From Christensenella sp. UBA1750 (GTDB lineage Bacteria; Bacillota; Clostridia; Christensenellales; UBA1750): a DNA stretch of 37,490 bases. How positions within the stretch are numbered: the stretch's first letter is position 1; each line of letters begins with the position of its first letter. Position numbers and translations under genes: made by a program. The notes beneath the pieces were generated by a model. That model had not been told where the DNA came from. It was given only the letters and a program-made list of their open reading frames with translations, and ran no database searches. The DNA lies in contig DCHO01000081.1 of assembly GCA_002315655.1 (NCBI GenBank), positions 149,237 to 186,726 of the forward strand, in the 5' to 3' direction. This document shows, piece after piece, positions 9,209-16,600 of the stretch.

Positions 9209-10270
9209 ATGGCAGAGGACAGAATGATTGATATGGGCTACAACCCCTTTGAAGACGATATTGAAACCTCTCTGCGCCCGAAAACCTTAAATGAGTATTT
9301 CGGTCAGGATGCGGTGAAGGAGACCCTTTCCATCTATATGCAGGCGGCATCTCTGCGCCATGAGCCGCTGGATCATATGCTGCTTTACGGCCCTCCCGGC
9401 TTGGGCAAGACTACATTGGCGGGCATTGTGGCCTCCGAAATGGGCGCACAGCTGCGCATCACCTCGGGCCCCGCCATCTCCCGTCCGGGCGATCTGGCGG
9501 CGATATTGACCGGCCTTAACAACGGGGATGTGCTGTTTGTGGATGAAATTCACCGCCTCTCCCGCGAGGTGGAGGAAGTGCTCTACCCCGCTATGGAGGA
9601 CTACGCGCTGGACATTATGATCGGCAAAGGCCCCTCGGCGCGTTCCATCCGCATGGACTTGCCCAAGTTCACCCTGATTGGCGCGACCACAAGAGCGGGT
9701 ATGCTCACCAACCCTCTGCGCGACCGTTTCGGCATCGTGTTCCGTCTGGAGCTTTATTCCCCGGAGCAGCTTTCCACCATCATCAAACGCTCGGCACACA
9801 TTTTGAAAGTCGGCATGGACGACGACGGCGCACTGGAAATTGCCCGGCGTTCCCGCGGCACGCCCCGTATCGCCAACCGGATGTTAAAGCGCGTGCGGGA
9901 CTATGCCATGGTCAAAGCAGGAGGAATGATTTCCGGCGAGGTTGCACGGGAAGGGCTTGACCTGCTGGCGGTGGACAAGCTGGGACTTGACCACATTGAC
10001 CGCATGATGCTGAAATCCATGATTGAAAAGTTCGGCGGCGGCCCTGTGGGTCTGGACACGCTGGCGGCCTCCACGGGCGAGGACACGGGCACCATTGAGG
10101 ATGTGTACGAACCGTATCTTTTGCAGCTGGGCTTCATCATGCGCACCCCGCGTGGGCGCGTGGTCACACCCCTTGGCTATGAGCACATGGGCTACCCGGC
10201 GGGAACCATGAGCGGATTGCAGAACCAGCTGCGGATGCAGTTGGAGGAAGAAGATTTTGACGATGAATAA
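9209..10270 (+). CDS. ruvB: Holliday junction branch migration helicase RuvB
   Basis: This AAA+ ATPase motor drives branch migration with RuvA. Walker A GPPGLGKT lies at residues 61-68, Walker B with the DEIH box at 112-115, sensor I at GATTRAG, and the arginine-finger region at NPLRDRFG. The C-terminal winged helix contains TPRGRVVTPLGYEHMG. The length of 353 residues is normal with a slightly acidic tail. The start follows GGGAGGGAGAGG closely. The 3' end overlaps queA by 14 bases, indicating coupling. Identification is secure. Confidence 0.98.
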   Translation: MAEDRMIDMGYNPFEDDIETSLRPKTLNEYFGQDAVKETLSIYMQAASLRHEPLDHMLLYGPPGLGKTTLAGIVASEMGAQLRITSGPAISRPGDLAAILTGLNNGDVLFVDEIHRLSREVEEVLYPAMEDYALDIMIGKGPSARSIRMDLPKFTLIGATTRAGMLTNPLRDRFGIVFRLELYSPEQLSTIIKRSAHILKVGMDDDGALEIARRSRGTPRIANRMLKRVRDYAMVKAGGMISGEVAREGLDLLAVDKLGLDHIDRMMLKSMIEKFGGGPVGLDTLAASTGEDTGTIEDVYEPYLLQLGFIMRTPRGRVVTPLGYEHMGYPAGTMSGLQNQLRMQLEEEDFDDE

Positions 10271-11288
10271 GAGCGATTTTTACTATGATCTGCCGCAGGA
10301 GCTGATCGCGCAGACCCCCATGGAGCCGAGAGACCATTCGAGGCTGCTGGTGTATCACAAAAACGAAAACCTGATTGAACATAAGCATTTCTATGATATA
10401 ATCGACTATCTGAATCCCGGCGACTGCCTTGTGGTCAATGAGACAAAGGTGCTGCCCGCCCGCCTCATCGGGCAGCGGGAGGACACCGGCGGAGCGATGG
10501 AGTTTCTGCTGCTGAAACGCAATTCCGTCGATACTTGGGAAACGCTGGTCAAGCCCGGAAAACGGGCGAAGCAGGGCGTAATCTTCTCCTTCGGCGACGG
10601 CAAATTAAAAGCCGAAGTCATCGGCAACTGCGAGGACGGCGGGCGCGTGGTGCGGTTCATCTACGACGGCGTTTTTGAGGAAATTTTGGACGAATTAGGA
10701 CAGATGCCCCTGCCGCCGTATATCACGCAGCGGCTGGAAAACAAGGAGCGGTATCAGACGGTTTACGCCAAGGAGGAAGGCTCCGCCGCCGCGCCCACGG
10801 CGGGACTGCACTTTACGCCGGAGCTGATGGGGCGCATCCGCGACAAGGGCATCGACATTGTGCCGGTGCTGCTGCACGTCGGCCTTGGCACCTTCCGCCC
10901 CGTCAAGGAAGAAAACGTGGAAGACCACCATATGCACTCGGAATACTATATGGTAACGGAGGAAGCGGCGCAGCGCATCAATGCCGCAAGGGCGCGCGGC
11001 GGCAGAATCGTCTGCACGGGCACGACCTCGGTGCGCACGCTGGAATCCGTGGCCACGGAGGATGGTCTTGTCCACGCGGGCAGCGGCTGGACGCAGATTT
11101 TCATTATGCCCGGCTATAAATACAAGGCAGTGGACGCGCTCATCACCAACTTCCACCTGCCGGAATCCACGCTGCTCATGCTGGTTTCCGCGCTCATCGG
11201 GCGGGAAAACGCGCTGTCGGTCTATAAAACCGCCGTGGAGGAACGGTACAGGTTCTTCTCCTTCGGGGATGCCTGTTTCTTCTGTTGA
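10257..11288 (+). CDS. queA: S-adenosylmethionine:tRNA ribosyltransferase-isomerase
   Basis: QueA transfers and isomerises the ribose of SAM onto preQ1 in tRNA, forming epoxyqueuosine. The protein has the family N-terminus (YDLPQELIAQTP), CLVVNETKVLPARLIG, PTAGLHFTPEL, LHVGLGTFRPV and ITNFHLPESTLLMLV. The length of 343 residues is normal. GGAGG at 10243-10247 is 9 bases before the ATG at 10257. A second ATG two codons later is possible but spaced less well. It is followed by inserted genes before its pathway partner tgt. No clear intrinsic terminator follows. Confidence 0.97.
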   Translation: MTMNKSDFYYDLPQELIAQTPMEPRDHSRLLVYHKNENLIEHKHFYDIIDYLNPGDCLVVNETKVLPARLIGQREDTGGAMEFLLLKRNSVDTWETLVKPGKRAKQGVIFSFGDGKLKAEVIGNCEDGGRVVRFIYDGVFEEILDELGQMPLPPYITQRLENKERYQTVYAKEEGSAAAPTAGLHFTPELMGRIRDKGIDIVPVLLHVGLGTFRPVKEENVEDHHMHSEYYMVTEEAAQRINAARARGGRIVCTGTTSVRTLESVATEDGLVHAGSGWTQIFIMPGYKYKAVDALITNFHLPESTLLMLVSALIGRENALSVYKTAVEERYRFFSFGDACFFC

Positions 11289-11346
11289 TTTTCGGGCGGG
11301 GTGTTTTGCTTGTATGACACATCAATGCAAAATAATAGACAAATAA

Positions 11347-11374
11347 TTGACAAATACGGGAATACTGATATAAA
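11347..11374 (+). promoter_or_regulatory. Promoter of the toxin-antitoxin module, with direct repeats
   Basis: TTGACA (11347-11352) and TATAAA (11369-11374) are separated by 16 bp, with a TG one base before the -10. An 8-base direct repeat, GACAAATA, occurs at 11338-11345 and 11349-11356. The copies are 11 bp apart, one helical turn, and straddle the -35 box. This is a plausible operator for antitoxin autoregulation, by inference from other RelB/DinJ systems. Confidence 0.65.
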
Positions 11375-11398
11375 ATAAAGCAGAAAGGTGGTGTAAGG

Positions 11399-11677
11399 AT
11401 GGCACAAGTCAATGTGAACATTCGTATGGATGAAGAAACCAAAGTAGCTTTCGACTCTTTCTGTGAAAATATTGGTCTTTCTGTCAGTGCGGCATTCAAT
11501 GTCTATGCAAAAACTGTAGTGCGGGAACAGAGGATTCCTTTTGAAATCAGAATGGAAGTGCCGAATGCGGAAACTTTGCGTGCCATGGAGAATGTAAGAA
11601 AACGAGAGAATTTGAGTAAACCGTTCCATTCGGTAGAGGAACTGATGGAGGACTTGAATGCTGACGATTCGTTATGA
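11399..11677 (+). CDS. RelB/DinJ family antitoxin
   Basis: The 92-residue protein starts with a ribbon-helix-helix DNA-binding region typical of DinJ/RelB (VNVNIRMDEETKVAFDSFC...LSVSAAFNVYAKTVV). The C-terminal half is charged and is expected to wrap the toxin (FHSVEELMEDLNADDSL). In known systems the antitoxin neutralises the YafQ-type RNase and represses its own promoter. It overlaps the toxin gene by 20 bases. The coding sequence is visibly richer in A and T than the flanking queA and GH127 genes, consistent with acquisition by transfer. GGTGG-type ribosome binding sequence lies upstream. Confidence 0.92.
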   Translation: MAQVNVNIRMDEETKVAFDSFCENIGLSVSAAFNVYAKTVVREQRIPFEIRMEVPNAETLRAMENVRKRENLSKPFHSVEELMEDLNADDSL

Positions 11678-11930
11678 AGCGACCTTCAAAAAAGATTACA
11701 AACGGGTTGTCAAGCGGGGATATGACCCCTCTTTGCTCATGAAGGTAATTGAGATGCTGTCTTCCCGAACGGATTTACCTGCAAAATATAGAGATCATTC
11801 TTTATCCGGTGATTATGCAGGGTATCGAGAATGTCATGTTTCTGCTGATTGGCTGCTCATTTACCAGATTTTGGAGGATGAGCTTGTTCTTGTGTTGACA
11901 AGAACAGGAACACACAGCGATTTATTTTGA
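11658..11930 (+). CDS. YafQ/RelE family mRNA interferase toxin
   Basis: This 90-residue type II toxin is predicted to cleave mRNA on the ribosome. The residues important in E. coli YafQ all have counterparts: H47, H60 (ECH), D64 and W65 (DWLLIY), R82, H86 and F90 (RTGTHSDLF). The toxin therefore looks intact and active. It starts inside the 3' end of the antitoxin gene, a coupling that ensures antitoxin is made first. The GH127 gene starts 26 bases after its stop and may share the transcript. Confidence 0.93.
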   Translation: MLTIRYEATFKKDYKRVVKRGYDPSLLMKVIEMLSSRTDLPAKYRDHSLSGDYAGYRECHVSADWLLIYQILEDELVLVLTRTGTHSDLF

Positions 11931-11956
11931 ATAGGAAGTTTGAAGGAGAAAAACAC

Positions 11957-13876
11957 ATGATCGAATACAAAGCAAAAAACATCCGAGAATTTTCCGAACT
12001 GAATTACACCCGACTGCTGGGGTATCAGGGAAAGCTGGCAGACAAATTCTTTGAGAACCGCATTTTCACGCAGGAGGCCAAGGACACCGCCTTTGCGGAA
12101 GCCGAGTCCGCCTTCCGCACGCAGAACGACGATGAGACCATCGTGGGCTACTGGCGCGGCGAGTTTTGGGGCAAGTGGATTATTTCTGCCTGCCGCGTGT
12201 GTAAGTATTCCGGCAACGGGGAATTGAAGAAGTTCCTGCACGAAGCCGCGCTCAATCTGCTGACCTTCCAGCGGGAGGACGGCTACCTTGGCACCTACAG
12301 GGATGCCGACCGCATTTTTGCCGCGGACAAGGCAGTGACCGCGCCCGTGATGGGCTGGGGCTGTGACTGGTGCTGGAACATCTGGTGCCGCAAGTACACC
12401 TTCTGGGGTCTGCTGGAAGCCTATGACCTGACGGGCGACCCGGCAATCCTGAACGGCGCGGTAAAGATGGCGGATCACTTGATCGGGCAGCTGAAAAAGC
12501 TTCATGTGACGCTGCGGGACACCGGCACCTTTTCCGGCTTGCCCTCCTGCTCTATTATGAAGCCCATGCTGGTGCTCTACCGCATTACCGGGGAGCAAAA
12601 ATACCTTGACCTGTGCCTGGAGACCGCCGACAACTGGGAGCGCGAGGACGGCGGCGTGCCGAACCTCATCAAAAACAGTTTGGAAAATCGCCCGGTGCAT
12701 ACCTGGCGCGAGGGCGACAACTGGGCGAAGGCCTACGAAATGATGAGCTGTGTGGACGGCATCATCGAGCTTTATCGCGTGACGGGTGTGGAAAAATACT
12801 TAACCGCCGCGCAGAACCTCTGGCAAAATCTCTTTGATTACGAACAGAACGTGCTGTTCTCCGTGGGCTATAACGACCTGTTTGCCCAAGGCGGTCAGGA
12901 GATCAACGCCATCACCGAGCCCTGTGACGTGGTACACTGGCTGCGCATTTCCTCCGAGCTTTACGCGCTGACGGGCGAGAATAAGTATCTGGACGCCTTC
13001 GAGCGCGCCTATCTGAACCCCTTCTTAGCCAGCGTGTTCACCGACGGCAAGTGGGGCTCCCGCGGTGTGCGCTCCGCCGGACGGCACACCGTTGCCCGGC
13101 AGATGGACTACATCTATAACCATTGCTGTGTCAACAATCTGCCCAGAGGCTTCATGAATGCCGCACAGGTTTCCGTCATGCGCGGGGACGATGGGCTGTA
13201 TGTGAACCTCTACACCGATTTTGACTATCGGGATGAGAAAGACACACTGACCCTGCGCGGCAGCTACACCGAGAATTGCAGAACCACGCTGACTCTGACC
13301 CACAAGGGGGAGGAGGAAAAGCTGTTCCTGCGCATCCCGGCTTGGAGCAAAAAGAACACGATTATCTGTAACGGCGTGGAATATCATCCCGAAGCAGGGG
13401 AGAGGTTCTGCCTCACAGTTCCCGAAGACGGACAGCTCACTGTGGAAATCGCGCTGGACAATACCCCCGTTGTACGGGAGTTTGACAAGCCCATCATCAA
13501 GCGGATTCCCGGGGAGAACGGCGAATGGAAGATCAAGCGCTGGATGAACCTTGACAACCGCCCCTTCCAGAAGAAGGGCGAAGCGCCGCTGGATGCCATG
13601 GTGTTTGAGCCGAAATGCACGATTCTCATGGGTCCCATGCTGCTGGCGCGGGCAAACCGCATCGGCTGCACCAAGGAGGAAATGTTTGATTCCCCTTCCG
13701 TCTGGGGCAAAAAGGCAGAGTGCGCCCTTGCCGAAAGGGACGGCATCGGGCAGAGCGAGTTTGTAGCGACCCTCACAACCGAAACCGGCGAAAAGGTGGA
13801 GACGAAGCTCTGTGACTACGCTTCCGCCGCGAACTTCATTTCCGATAATCCCTATGAGTTCAGCATCTGGCTGTAA
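11957..13876 (+). CDS. GH127/DUF1680 glycoside hydrolase (beta-L-arabinofuranosidase type)
   Basis: A 639-residue (alpha/alpha)6-barrel protein of the DUF1680/GH127 group, whose characterised members remove beta-L-arabinofuranose using a cysteine nucleophile coordinated to zinc. The metal and catalytic set is visible: E321 and C323 (TEPCDVVHWL), and C390 and C391 (YNHCCVNNLPRG). These correspond to the Glu-Cys-Cys-Cys site of HypBA1. The first segment includes YWRGEFWGKW and DGYLGTY. The C-terminal third is beta-rich. There is no signal peptide, so it acts in the cytoplasm. The ATG at 11957 with AAGGAG upstream is preferred over a TTG at 11927 inside the toxin stop region. The substrate could be another furanoside. 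It lies in the accessory block between queA and tgt. Confidence 0.85.
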   Translation: MIEYKAKNIREFSELNYTRLLGYQGKLADKFFENRIFTQEAKDTAFAEAESAFRTQNDDETIVGYWRGEFWGKWIISACRVCKYSGNGELKKFLHEAALNLLTFQREDGYLGTYRDADRIFAADKAVTAPVMGWGCDWCWNIWCRKYTFWGLLEAYDLTGDPAILNGAVKMADHLIGQLKKLHVTLRDTGTFSGLPSCSIMKPMLVLYRITGEQKYLDLCLETADNWEREDGGVPNLIKNSLENRPVHTWREGDNWAKAYEMMSCVDGIIELYRVTGVEKYLTAAQNLWQNLFDYEQNVLFSVGYNDLFAQGGQEINAITEPCDVVHWLRISSELYALTGENKYLDAFERAYLNPFLASVFTDGKWGSRGVRSAGRHTVARQMDYIYNHCCVNNLPRGFMNAAQVSVMRGDDGLYVNLYTDFDYRDEKDTLTLRGSYTENCRTTLTLTHKGEEEKLFLRIPAWSKKNTIICNGVEYHPEAGERFCLTVPEDGQLTVEIALDNTPVVREFDKPIIKRIPGENGEWKIKRWMNLDNRPFQKKGEAPLDAMVFEPKCTILMGPMLLARANRIGCTKEEMFDSPSVWGKKAECALAERDGIGQSEFVATLTTETGEKVETKLCDYASAANFISDNPYEFSIWL

Positions 13877-13885
13877 GGAGCGCGT

Positions 13886-14389
13886 ATGAACGTTGAGATC
13901 CGCATTCCCACGGACAGGGAAATTGACGGGTTGTGGGAATACAATGTGTCTTCCCATCCGGACGATGCGCGGTGGGTGCGCTGGGCGAGGGAATACAGGG
14001 ACTATTACAAAAACGGCTGGGCGCAGCCCTTTGCGGTCATCATCGACGGCGTGCCCGTGGGCGAGGTGTCCATTCTGCTGGACGGCAGGGTAAAGGCCGC
14101 GCAGAACGATGTTCGGCTGGTGGAAATGCCGACCAGAGCGAACCTCAACGCCCTGCGCATCCGCAAGGAATATGAAGGGAAGGGCTATGTGTCCCGCATG
14201 GTGAAGTTTGCCGAAAATTGGTGCGTACAGCGGGGCATTACGACCATGACCATCGGCGTGGACGAGTGCGAAGAACGCAACCGCGCCATTTACGCCCACT
14301 GGAAGTACACGCAGTTCCTCTTTGACGAATACGACGAGGACGGGCGCGTGCTGTTCTATGCGAAAAATTTACTTGAACAAAAGGGATAA
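13886..14389 (+). CDS. GNAT family N-acetyltransferase
   Basis: This 167-residue protein has the GNAT core: FAVIIDGVPVGEVSI (strand and motif D), LRIRKEYEGKGYVSRMV (motif A, with the R/Q-x-x-G-x-G acetyl-CoA loop as EGKGY) and NRAIYAHWKYTQF (motif B). The substrate cannot be told. It begins 9 bases after the GH127 stop with GGAG upstream, so the two are co-transcribed. The next gene, tgt, follows after about 48 bases. Confidence 0.85.
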   Translation: MNVEIRIPTDREIDGLWEYNVSSHPDDARWVRWAREYRDYYKNGWAQPFAVIIDGVPVGEVSILLDGRVKAAQNDVRLVEMPTRANLNALRIRKEYEGKGYVSRMVKFAENWCVQRGITTMTIGVDECEERNRAIYAHWKYTQFLFDEYDEDGRVLFYAKNLLEQKG

Positions 14390-14437
14390 GTTCGGTATCA
14401 TGACAAAAGATTACCTGTATCGGAGATTTTGCTGATT

Positions 14438-15565
14438 ATGTCTGATATGTATCGAGCCAAGTTTGAGGTTCATAAGGAAGACCCGCGTTCTCGGGCGCGG
14501 CTGGGCACGTTGCATCTGCCCCACGGGGATGTGCAGACCCCCATCTTTATGCCCGTGGGCACGCAGGCGACGGTGAAGGCCATGAGCCCCTTTGAGATGG
14601 AGGAATTGGGCACGCAGATTCTGCTGTCCAACACCTATCACCTCTATCTGCGCCCCGGCCATGAGCTGATTAAAAATCAGGGCGGGCTGCACAAGTTCAT
14701 GCACTGGGACAAGCCGATCTTAACCGATTCCGGCGGGTTCCAGGTGTTTTCGCTGGCGACCCTGCGCAAGATCAAGGAGGAGGGCGTGGAGTTCCACTCC
14801 CACTTGGACGGCTCCAAGTGCTTCATCACCCCGGAATACGACATGGAGATTCAGGAGGCACTGGGTGCGGACATCGCCATGGCCTTTGACGAGTGCTCTC
14901 CCTATCCCTGCGACTATGACCGGGCGAAGGCCGCCATGGGCAGAACCCACAGATGGGCAAAGCGCTGCATCCAAGCGCACACAAAGGAAGACCAGTCCGT
15001 GTTCGGCATCGTGCAGGGCGCGTTTTACAAGGATTTGCGCATCGAATCCGCAAAGACGTTGGCGGACATGGATTTCCCGGGCTACGGCATCGGCGGGCTT
15101 TCCGTTGGCGAGCCCAAGCCCGTGATGTACGAAATGCTGGAGGAAATCGAAGGGTATATGCCGCGAGAGAAGCCCCGTTATTTGATGGGCGTCGGCTCTC
15201 CCGACTGTCTGCTGGAGGGCGTGGAGCGCGGCATTGATATGTTCGACTGCGTGCTGGCGACGAGAATCGCCCGAAATGGCACTTGCTTCACCAAGTACGG
15301 GCGGCTGGTCATCCGCAACCAGAAGTATGCCAACGACCCCGGCCCCTTGGATGAGCACTGCGACTGCCCCACCTGCCGCAACTACTCCCGCGCCTACATC
15401 CGCCATCTGATCAAGGCGGGCGAAATCTTAGGGGCGCGGCTGACCTCCACCCACAATCTGTATTTCCTCATCAATATGATGACGGAGATTCGCCAGGCCA
15501 TCGCGGAGGATCGCTTTTTGGAGTACAAAAAAGAATTTTTGGAAAACTATAACCAGAATCCCTAA
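14438..15565 (+). CDS. tgt: Queuine/preQ1 tRNA-guanine transglycosylase
   Basis: Tgt exchanges guanine-34 for preQ1 in tRNAs with GUN anticodons, the step before QueA. Motifs include TDSGGFQVFSL (catalytic Asp of DSGGFQ), GGLSVGEPK, and MFDCVLATRIARNGT (nucleophile Asp). The zinc site is C-D-C-P-T-C near residue 310, with the ligand His in YIRHLI. The protein is 375 residues from this ATG, which is normal. CGGAG lies 12 bases upstream of the ATG; a TTG at 14429 is a less likely start. Its partner queA is 3.1 kb upstream, separated by four accessory genes. Confidence 0.97.
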   Translation: MSDMYRAKFEVHKEDPRSRARLGTLHLPHGDVQTPIFMPVGTQATVKAMSPFEMEELGTQILLSNTYHLYLRPGHELIKNQGGLHKFMHWDKPILTDSGGFQVFSLATLRKIKEEGVEFHSHLDGSKCFITPEYDMEIQEALGADIAMAFDECSPYPCDYDRAKAAMGRTHRWAKRCIQAHTKEDQSVFGIVQGAFYKDLRIESAKTLADMDFPGYGIGGLSVGEPKPVMYEMLEEIEGYMPREKPRYLMGVGSPDCLLEGVERGIDMFDCVLATRIARNGTCFTKYGRLVIRNQKYANDPGPLDEHCDCPTCRNYSRAYIRHLIKAGEILGARLTSTHNLYFLINMMTEIRQAIAEDRFLEYKKEFLENYNQNP

Positions 15566-15572
15566 ATCTGAC

Positions 15573-15601
15573 TTGCCCGAAAGCGGAATGTTTGCTATAA
15601 T
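15573..15601 (+). promoter_or_regulatory. Promoter of yajC
   Basis: TTGCCC (15573-15578) and TATAAT (15596-15601) are 17 bp apart. TG precedes the -10 by one base, making an extended -10. It lies directly after tgt and 56 bp before yajC. Confidence 0.75.
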
Positions 15602-15657
15602 CGGAATAACAATGCTTTTGTATTTCACAAAAGACAAATTACGGAGGATATTTCAAT

Positions 15658-15963
15658 ATGCCTGAAAATGTTTCCACCATTCTTGTGCAGATTCTGCCCC
15701 TGCTTCTGCTCGTCGTCGTGTTCTACTTCCTGCTCATCCGTCCTCAGCGCAAAAAGGACAAGCAGGTTAAGGATATGCTCGCCAATCTGAAGGTCGGCGA
15801 CCGTATCACCACCATCGGCGGCTTCTACGCCACCATCGCCGGCATCAAGGACGATGTCATCACCATTAAGTTCGGCCCCGACTCCACCGTGGCCATGATC
15901 GCCCGCTGGGCCATCCGCTCTCTGGAAGAGACCCCCAAGGATGCCGAAAACGATCTGATCTAA
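15658..15963 (+). CDS. yajC: Preprotein translocase subunit YajC
   Basis: YajC is a small membrane partner of SecDF in the Sec holotranslocon. The 101-residue protein has one N-terminal membrane segment (about residues 10-27, ILPLLLLVVVFYFLL), then the signature IRPQRKKDKQVKDM and the conserved domain GDRITTIGGFYATI. The ATG has GGAGGA upstream. It is followed by a strong hairpin with a T-run. secD and secF follow two genes on, the usual neighbourhood. Confidence 0.96.
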   Translation: MPENVSTILVQILPLLLLVVVFYFLLIRPQRKKDKQVKDMLANLKVGDRITTIGGFYATIAGIKDDVITIKFGPDSTVAMIARWAIRSLEETPKDAENDLI

Positions 15964-15980
15964 TCAGGTAAGTATGCTTT

Positions 15981-16037
15981 ATCCTCCCGGTGCATAGGCT
16001 TTAAGCAAAAGCTATCAATGTGCCGGGAGGATTTTTT
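15981..16037 (+). terminator. Terminator-like hairpin that also contains the ribosome binding site of the next gene
   Basis: A 14-bp stem (arms 15981-15994 and 16019-16032, with two G-T pairs) is capped by a second small stem, and T residues run from 16032 to 16037. By form it is an intrinsic terminator for yajC. Its 3' arm contains GGGAGG (16025-16030), which is exactly the ribosome binding site of the gene starting at 16038. Any read-through mRNA would have its ribosome binding site sequestered. Confidence 0.8.
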
Positions 16038-16442
16038 ATGTCGAAAGGATATGCTTTTCATCTGGGAAGCGGGATTCTTGTCGCCGTGTTAGTCACAGTC
16101 ATACTCACGCTTGCCCTGTCTGCCTGTGTGCTGCTTCTTTCCGTGCCGGTTTCTTATGTCACGGTTGCCAATCAGCTCATCAAGGTGCTGTCCGTCTTTT
16201 GCGCGGTGCTTTTTCTGCGTAAACGGGAGGAGGGGAGATGTCTTTCCTTTGGGATCATGGTGGGAGGGGGCTACATCGCACTGGGCATTTTCATCTATTG
16301 TGCGGTGTCGGGACGGCTTCTGCCGTTGTTTTCGATAGCGGCAGAGCTGGCGCTGGGGGTGATTTCCGGACTTCTGTCGGGAATCGCGGTCAGCCACCTT
16401 CCGGAAAAAGCGCTAAATAAAAGGAAAAGAAGGAGAAACTGA
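16038..16442 (+). CDS. TIGR04086-like four-helix membrane protein
   Basis: A 134-residue, highly hydrophobic protein with about four predicted membrane segments: about residues 10-35, 42-60, 70-92 and 96-118. It ends in a very basic tail (NKRKRRRN) that should face the cytoplasm. Proteins of the TIGR04086 group occupy this place between yajC and secD in many Clostridia; the match is from layout and position, not strong motifs. Function unknown. The ATG is preceded by GGGAGG seven bases away, inside the hairpin described at 15981-16037. A longer frame from 16020 is less likely. Confidence 0.75.
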   Translation: MSKGYAFHLGSGILVAVLVTVILTLALSACVLLLSVPVSYVTVANQLIKVLSVFCAVLFLRKREEGRCLSFGIMVGGGYIALGIFIYCAVSGRLLPLFSIAAELALGVISGLLSGIAVSHLPEKALNKRKRRRN

Positions 16443-16492
16443 GACATGAAATCATGGCCAGGTAAAAAATGACGTAATTTGACAGAAAACAT

Positions 16493-16521
16493 TTGACGGA
16501 AAGAGAAAAAAACGCTATAAT
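16493..16521 (+). promoter_or_regulatory. Promoter of secD-secF
   Basis: TTGACG (16493-16498) and TATAAT (16516-16521) are 17 bp apart. A second -35-like TTGACA lies 14 bp upstream (16479-16484), within the direct repeat ATTTGAC-R-G. Transcripts would carry a leader of about 70 bases before secD. Confidence 0.8.
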
Positions 16522-16541
16522 TTATGATTAGTGACATACGC

Positions 16542-16575
16542 GGCAAAGCCGGTTCTTTGGTTTTGCGGCTTTGCC
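16542..16575 (+). other. Stem-loop in the secD 5' leader
   Basis: A perfect 10-bp stem (GGCAAAGCCG / CGGCTTTGCC) encloses a 14-base U/G-rich loop, 9 bases before the AGGAGG of secD. No T-run follows, so it is not a terminator. It could stabilise the transcript or modulate translation. Confidence 0.6.
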
Positions 16576-16600
16576 AAATCATTTAGGAGGTCCATGCCAC

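Noticed and set aside
16571..16600. Upstream TTG start for secD adding ten residues
   Set aside because: The segment lies within the leader stem-loop and the AGGAGG site; the ATG at 16601 has proper spacing and a natural SecD N-terminus.
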